Shown here in pieces: positions 24,316-28,155 of a stretch of 28,155 nucleotides of DNA. This DNA is from JAAYZQ01 sp034428935 (GTDB lineage Bacteria; Chloroflexota; Anaerolineae; JAAYZQ01). The notes beneath the pieces are model-generated. The model made no database searches, was not told the origin of the DNA, and saw only the letters and a program-made list of their open reading frames with translations. The stretch spans positions 1-28,155 of the forward strand of contig DAOUHB010000187.1 in the NCBI GenBank assembly GCA_034428935.1, in the 5' to 3' direction. A program made the translations under genes and the position numbers. How positions within the stretch are numbered: position 1 is the stretch's first letter; each line of letters opens with the position of its first letter.

Positions 24316-25485
24316 ATGGAAGGCTATCCCATGGGGCAACCGCCCTTTTTCCCGCCTGAGGAGTACGAATCGCGTCTGCGCGCCGTCCGCCAGAGCATGG
24401 CCGAGCGCCAGCTCGACGGCCTCCTGGTGTCGGTGCCCGAGAACATCTATTACCTGGCCGGCGTCAGCCACTGGGGCTATTTCGCCACCCACCTGCTGAT
24501 CGTGCCCGCCGAGGGCAGGCCGACTATCGTCGCCCGGTCCATGGAGCAGGTGACCATGGACCTGCAGTTGAACAACGTCGATTTCGTCGGCTTTGGCGAC
24601 CTGGACGACCCGGCAGTGACCGTCTGCCAGGTCCTGAACCGGGCCGGTCTGGGCAGCGGCCGGCTGGGCATGGAAAAGAACAGCCTGTTCCTGACCCCTG
24701 CCCTGGCGGAGCGCATCGTGGCCGGCGTGCCCGGCGCCCAGTGGTGCGACGCCTCCGACCTGGTGTATCACCACCGGGTGGCCCAGTCGCCGCTGGAGCA
24801 GGCCTACACGCGCCGGGCGGCCGTCGTCACCGACGCCATGATGCAGGCGGCCATCGACACGGCCCACGCCGGCGTCAGCGAAAAGGAGGTGGCCGTCGAG
24901 GTGCACCGTGCCATGGTCGAGGCCGGCGGCGAGTTTCCCGGCTTCGGGCCGTTCATCCGCTCCACGCCGACCCTGGGCCAGGAGCACGGCACGTGGACCG
25001 ACCGGGTACTGGAGGACGGCGACGTGCTCTTTGTCGAGCTGTCGGGCTGCGTGGCCCGCTACCACGCGCCCATGGGCCGATTGCTGTTCGTGGGCCACGC
25101 CCCCGATAGCGCCCGCTGGATCGAGCCCGTCTGCCTGGAGGCCATGGACGCCGTGGTGCGCACCGCCCAGCCAGGCGTCACGGCCGACACGGTCTACCAG
25201 GCGTGGCAGGATCGGGTGGACGCCGCCGGCCTGTCGCACTATCGCCGTCACCACTGCGGTTACATGGTGGGCATCGCCTTTCCGCCGGCGTGGTCGGGCG
25301 GGGGCGTTCCGGTGGGGCTGCGCCACAACAGCCCCATGATCCTGCGCGCGGGAATGGTCTTTCACCTGATGTCGTGGCTGATGCATTCGGGCCACGGGGA
25401 CTATTTTGTTTCCCACGCCGCCATCGTCACCGACGACGGCTGCGAGGTACTGACGACGATTCCGCAGCACCTGCAGGTCGTGTAG
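24316..25485 (+). CDS. M24-family protein, ectoine hydrolase/creatinase-like (paralogue 1)
   Basis: 389 residues: a creatinase N domain followed by the M24 pita-bread fold. The metal ligands of true aminopeptidases are absent: the first Asp is Glu in FVELSG, the second is lost in RYHAPMGR, and the late Glu is lost in FVSHAAIVT. The first two changes are also seen in the DoeA-like gene that follows, but the third is not, since that gene keeps ITETVRVT. GYMVGIAFPPAWSGG matches the DoeA-type GYSxGIAFxPxW block. It may be a hydrolase for a related cyclic amidine or a non-catalytic partner. Start ATG at 24316 has GAGGTG upstream and is nine bases after the mttB stop. Confidence 0.78.
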   Translation: MEGYPMGQPPFFPPEEYESRLRAVRQSMAERQLDGLLVSVPENIYYLAGVSHWGYFATHLLIVPAEGRPTIVARSMEQVTMDLQLNNVDFVGFGDLDDPAVTVCQVLNRAGLGSGRLGMEKNSLFLTPALAERIVAGVPGAQWCDASDLVYHHRVAQSPLEQAYTRRAAVVTDAMMQAAIDTAHAGVSEKEVAVEVHRAMVEAGGEFPGFGPFIRSTPTLGQEHGTWTDRVLEDGDVLFVELSGCVARYHAPMGRLLFVGHAPDSARWIEPVCLEAMDAVVRTAQPGVTADTVYQAWQDRVDAAGLSHYRRHHCGYMVGIAFPPAWSGGGVPVGLRHNSPMILRAGMVFHLMSWLMHSGHGDYFVSHAAIVTDDGCEVLTTIPQHLQVV

Positions 25486-25525
25486 GCGCCGTGCGGCCAA
25501 TCGCATTCACAATGGAGGTGAATTG

Positions 25526-26683
25526 ATGCGAAACCGAAACGATCTCCCGTTCCCGATGTTCGAGTACGAGCGCAGGCTGGGGGAGCTGCGCCAGCGCATG
25601 GAGGCCCACGACCTGGCGGCCATGTTGGTCACCACCCCCGAGAACATCTGCTATCTGACCGGATTCGACAGCGTCGGCCACTATTACTTTAACTGCGTGG
25701 TGGTGCCCGCCCAGGGAGAGCCCTTCGCGGTGCCGCGCCGCCTGGAGAACAGCGGCATGCAGCTCCTGACCTGGATCGAGGTCAGCCGGCCCTACGACGA
25801 TTCGTCGGACCCCATGGACGTCCTGGCGCAGGCCCTGGCAGAGTTCGGCCTGCACACCGGGCGCCTGGGCTACGAGAAGGACTGCTGGTTCTTTACCGCG
25901 TCGCTCCAGGAGCGGCTCTTCCAGAAGTTGCCCCGGGCGACCTTTGTCAACTGCGCGGGCCTGGTGGAGCAGGGCCGCCTCATCAAGTCGGACCTGGAGA
26001 TCGAGCTCATGCGCCGCGTGGCGGCCACCACGGCGGCGGGCGTGCAGGCCGGCATCGACGCGACCTGCGCCGGCGCGAGCGAGAACGACGTGGCGGCCGA
26101 GGTGCACTATGCCATGATCAAGGCCGGCAGCGAGTGGCCGGCCATCTCGCCCTTTATCGCCTCCGGGCCGCGGGGCTATATCGGGCACGCCACCTGGGCG
26201 GGGCGCATCATCGAGCCCGAGGAATTTGTCTTCCTGGAGATCTCGGGCGCCATCAAGCGCTACCACGCTCCCATGATGCGCACGGTCTATGTCGGCAATC
26301 CGCCGCAGGCCGTGCTCGACGGGGAGAAGGTGGTCCTGGAGGCCTTTGACGCCTGCATGGAGGCCATCAAGCCGGGCGTTCCCGCCGGCGACATCGACGC
26401 CCTGTCCCGCCGGATCATTGGCAACTCGAGCTTTGGCGCCGAGCAGGCGTCGCGCACGGCCTACTCGGTGGGCATCGGCCTGCCCCCCGACTGGGGCGAG
26501 GGCCAGATCCTGAGCATGCAGCTCGGCGAGACCCGGCCCCTGCAGGCCAACATGACGTTCCACCTGCTGCCCTGGGTCCAGATCCCGGGCAAGGGCTCGC
26601 TGGGCATCACCGAGACCGTTCGCGTGACGCCCACGGGCTGCGAGCGGATCACCACTTTCGAGCGGCGGCTTTTTGCGAAATAG
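25526..26683 (+). CDS. doeA: Ectoine hydrolase-like M24 protein (DoeA/EutD)
   Basis: About 385 residues, close to known DoeA proteins. The C-terminal fold has FLEISGAIKRYHAPMMR, SRTAYSVGIGLPPDWGEG, ETRPLQANMTFHLLPW and GITETVRVT, a set I associate with the ectoine hydrolase group rather than with Xaa-Pro peptidases, which have two metal-binding Asp that are absent here. DoeA opens the ectoine ring to N-acetyl-diaminobutyrate, which DoeB then deacetylates; the DoeB-like gene follows 39 bases later. The ATG at 25526 has GGAGGTG five bases upstream; a TTG at 25523 is less likely. Confidence 0.82.
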   Translation: MRNRNDLPFPMFEYERRLGELRQRMEAHDLAAMLVTTPENICYLTGFDSVGHYYFNCVVVPAQGEPFAVPRRLENSGMQLLTWIEVSRPYDDSSDPMDVLAQALAEFGLHTGRLGYEKDCWFFTASLQERLFQKLPRATFVNCAGLVEQGRLIKSDLEIELMRRVAATTAAGVQAGIDATCAGASENDVAAEVHYAMIKAGSEWPAISPFIASGPRGYIGHATWAGRIIEPEEFVFLEISGAIKRYHAPMMRTVYVGNPPQAVLDGEKVVLEAFDACMEAIKPGVPAGDIDALSRRIIGNSSFGAEQASRTAYSVGIGLPPDWGEGQILSMQLGETRPLQANMTFHLLPWVQIPGKGSLGITETVRVTPTGCERITTFERRLFAK

Positions 26684-26722
26684 CGGCGCCGGGGGCCGGC
26701 CCGGACGAGGGGAGAGAGCGAC

Positions 26723-27742
26723 ATGGCAGACCTGGAATCGCCCATCACCACCGATCTCGACCTGGAGCGAGACGGGAAACAGGTATCCTATCTGCGCGTG
26801 CCCCACTCGCGCAACGATTCGGCCTGGGGCTCGATCCTGATCCCCATCACCCTCGTCCGGAACGGCCCCGGCCCGACGGTCCTCTTCACGGGGGGCGTTC
26901 ACGGCGACGAGTACGAGGGGCCGGTTGTCCTCTCCCGGCTGAGCCGGGAGCTGGAGCCGGAGCAGATCCAGGGGCGGGTGATCATCATCCCGGCCGTCAA
27001 CCTGCCCGCCAGCCTGGCCGGGCGCCGGCTCTCGCCGGTGGACGGCAAGGACCTGAACCGCGTCTTCCCCGGCAGCCCCTCGGGCACCATGTCGCAGATC
27101 ATTGCCGACTATGTCCAGAGGGCCCTGTTGCCCCTGTGCGACGCCGTGGTGGACCTGCACGCGGGCGGCTATTCGCTGCGGTTCGTGCCCTACATCAGCA
27201 TGCACTACCTGGACGACCGGGCGCTGACGGAGCGGACCTTTGCCGCCCTCAAGGCGTTCAACGCCCCCGTGGGCCTGATCATCAAGGAGACGAGCGGCCA
27301 GGGCCTCATCGACTACGAGGTGGAGGCCATGGGCAAGGTCTTCCTGTGCGCCGAGCTGGGGGGCGGGGGCATGCTGTCGACCGAGACGCTGCGCATCACC
27401 CGCGACGGCGTCTACAACCTGCTGGCCCACTTCGGAATGTTCTGCGAGCCGCTGCCCACGGCGCCCCGGCCCGAGGCGGCGGCCTGCCGGCTCATGGAGG
27501 TGCCCGATCCCAGCTACTATCACGTCGCCACCGTCTCGGGCGTCTACGAGCCGTTCGTCGACCTGGGCGAGGCGGTGGAGGCCGGGCAGTTGCTGGGGCA
27601 GGTGCACGCCCTGGAGGACACCGCGCGACCGCCGCAGCCCGTCGCCGCGCAGCAGCAGGGCCTGCTCCTGGGCATCCGCGCGCCGGCCCGGGTTGAGCGG
27701 GGCGACTGTTTGGGGGTGGTGGGCCGGGATCTGGTTGGGTAA
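26723..27742 (+). CDS. doeB: N-alpha-acetyl-diaminobutyrate deacetylase-like protein (DoeB/EutE)
   Basis: 339 residues of the AstE/aspartoacylase M14-like zinc family. The zinc site shows as GGVHGDEYEGP (His and Glu) and VDLHAGGYSLRFVPY (His). The DoeB-type KDLNRVFPGSPSGTMSQIIADY and PAVNLPASLAGRRLSPVDG blocks are clear, and a C-terminal beta domain carries GVYEPFVDLGEAVEAGQ. The enzyme removes acetate from N-acetyl-diaminobutyrate, giving diaminobutyrate for the aminotransferase in the other arm. The start has GGGGAGAG upstream. It is the last gene of the plus arm. Confidence 0.85.
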   Translation: MADLESPITTDLDLERDGKQVSYLRVPHSRNDSAWGSILIPITLVRNGPGPTVLFTGGVHGDEYEGPVVLSRLSRELEPEQIQGRVIIIPAVNLPASLAGRRLSPVDGKDLNRVFPGSPSGTMSQIIADYVQRALLPLCDAVVDLHAGGYSLRFVPYISMHYLDDRALTERTFAALKAFNAPVGLIIKETSGQGLIDYEVEAMGKVFLCAELGGGGMLSTETLRITRDGVYNLLAHFGMFCEPLPTAPRPEAAACRLMEVPDPSYYHVATVSGVYEPFVDLGEAVEAGQLLGQVHALEDTARPPQPVAAQQQGLLLGIRAPARVERGDCLGVVGRDLVG

Positions 27743-28092
27743 CCCAGGAGTCACTGGACGGCGGCGATCTTGTTGGGGAATCATTCGTCGTCCAGACAAA
27801 GAACGACGCTCGGTGCCCTGCCGGCGGAATGGCAGAGATCCTGACCTGGCCGTGGATGCCTGGCTGGCCCGATCACACCTCGACCTGGCTCAAGGTAATT
27901 CAGAGACCAGGACGAGCGACGAGGCCCGGACAGCGTCTGGAGCCATAGGGTTCGGTCTTGTTCGGTTCGAGGAAGATTTGCAGGCTGAACAAGGGGTCAC
28001 TATCCTTGCACTTTAACAGGGCTTAAAATAGACGGGCACGGCCCGATCGAGGATAATAGGGTTTGCGGAAACCAATATCCCGAGGTCGAGCC
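27743..28092. other. Gene-free stretch after doeB
   Basis: I find no credible gene in these 350 bases. There is no clear terminator after the doeB stop. An open frame from 27693 to 28016 crosses the doeB end and has no recognisable composition or family. The AT content rises near 28010-28070, which may mark the left end of the insertion sequence whose transposase starts at 28093; terminal inverted repeats cannot be tested because the other end is outside the window. Confidence 0.5.
28029..28057 (+). promoter_or_regulatory. Possible promoter of the partial transposase
   Basis: TAGACG (28029-28034, four of six) and GATAAT (28052-28057, five of six) are separated by 17 bases and lie 36 bases before the transposase ATG. 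Confidence 0.35.
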
Positions 28093-28155
28093 ATGCCCAA
28101 GCCAATTGTATGCCTTTCTGACCAATTGCGCCAATTCCTGGCCGTCTTTCGCACC
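28093..28155 (+). CDS. Probable transposase, 5' end only (cut by the window)
   Basis: An ATG at 28093 opens a frame of 21 codons that runs off the end. The start MPKPIVCLSDQLRQFLAVFR looks like the N terminus of DDE transposases as I remember them, but 21 residues are too few for a firm family call. GAGGTCGAG lies upstream as a weak ribosome site. The composition is lower in GC than the neighbouring genes, as expected for an insertion sequence. Confidence 0.45.
   Translation, partial: MPKPIVCLSDQLRQFLAVFRT

Noticed and set aside
22879..25506. Long open frame on the minus strand opposite the mttB and M24 genes
   Set aside because: It is antisense to clearly recognised genes; long opposite frames are common at this GC content, and its composition (Gly/His/Asp/Val rich) matches no family.
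27693..28016. Small gene after doeB
   Set aside because: It begins inside doeB, has no ribosome site or recognisable family, and its sequence reads like random high-GC translation.

Overview
The window is a high-GC bacterial segment with dense gene packing and strong Shine-Dalgarno sites. It carries no rRNA or tRNA, so taxonomy can only be inferred. The triple-LysM lipoprotein-free secreted protein, the DUF58/transglutaminase pair, the LonC-type protease and the abundant small palindromic intergenic repeats fit Chloroflexota (Anaerolineae-like), but this is inference, not proof.

Region 1 (1-9900) looks like housekeeping or accessory chromosome. It holds a REP-associated tyrosine transposase (RAYT), an MFS transporter, a secreted triple-LysM protein preceded by a consensus sigma70 promoter and a long structured leader, a Lon-family protease of the LonC/AAA_32 type, and a DUF58 + TgpA-type transglutaminase pair whose promoter appears to give a leaderless mRNA. 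A repeat-rich 200-bp gap (9698-9908) separates it from region 2.

Region 2 (9909-27742) is a single coherent catabolic locus arranged as two divergent arms around a promoter/operator region at 22657-22858. The minus arm has twelve genes: a GntR/FCD regulator, a polar-amino-acid ABC importer resembling EhuB-EhuC-EhuD-EhuA, a class III aminotransferase of the diaminobutyrate/4-aminobutyrate type, aspartate-semialdehyde dehydrogenase (asd), aspartate kinase, an arylmalonate-decarboxylase/EutA-like protein, a TfrA/TfrB-like soluble fumarate reductase, and a second EutA-like protein. The plus arm has four genes: a non-pyrrolysine MttB-family methyltransferase, two M24 ectoine-hydrolase/creatinase-like proteins, and a DoeB-like deacetylase.

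Together these look like an ectoine-type (or ectoine-like substrate) utilisation system: importer, ring hydrolase (DoeA/EutD), N-acetyl-diaminobutyrate deacetylase (DoeB/EutE), diaminobutyrate transaminase (DoeD), then aspartate semialdehyde. The unusual point is that the usual last enzyme (DoeC, a non-phosphorylating dehydrogenase) is not present. Asd and aspartate kinase sit in its place, which if run backwards would make aspartate plus ATP and NADPH, and a fumarate reductase follows as a possible electron sink. A methyltransferase of the MttB family starts the divergent arm without a corrinoid protein in view. This proposed anaerobic, ATP-yielding version is the most interesting hypothesis in the window.

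Region 3 (27743-28155) is a gene-free stretch leading into the first 21 codons of a probable transposase, cut by the window end.
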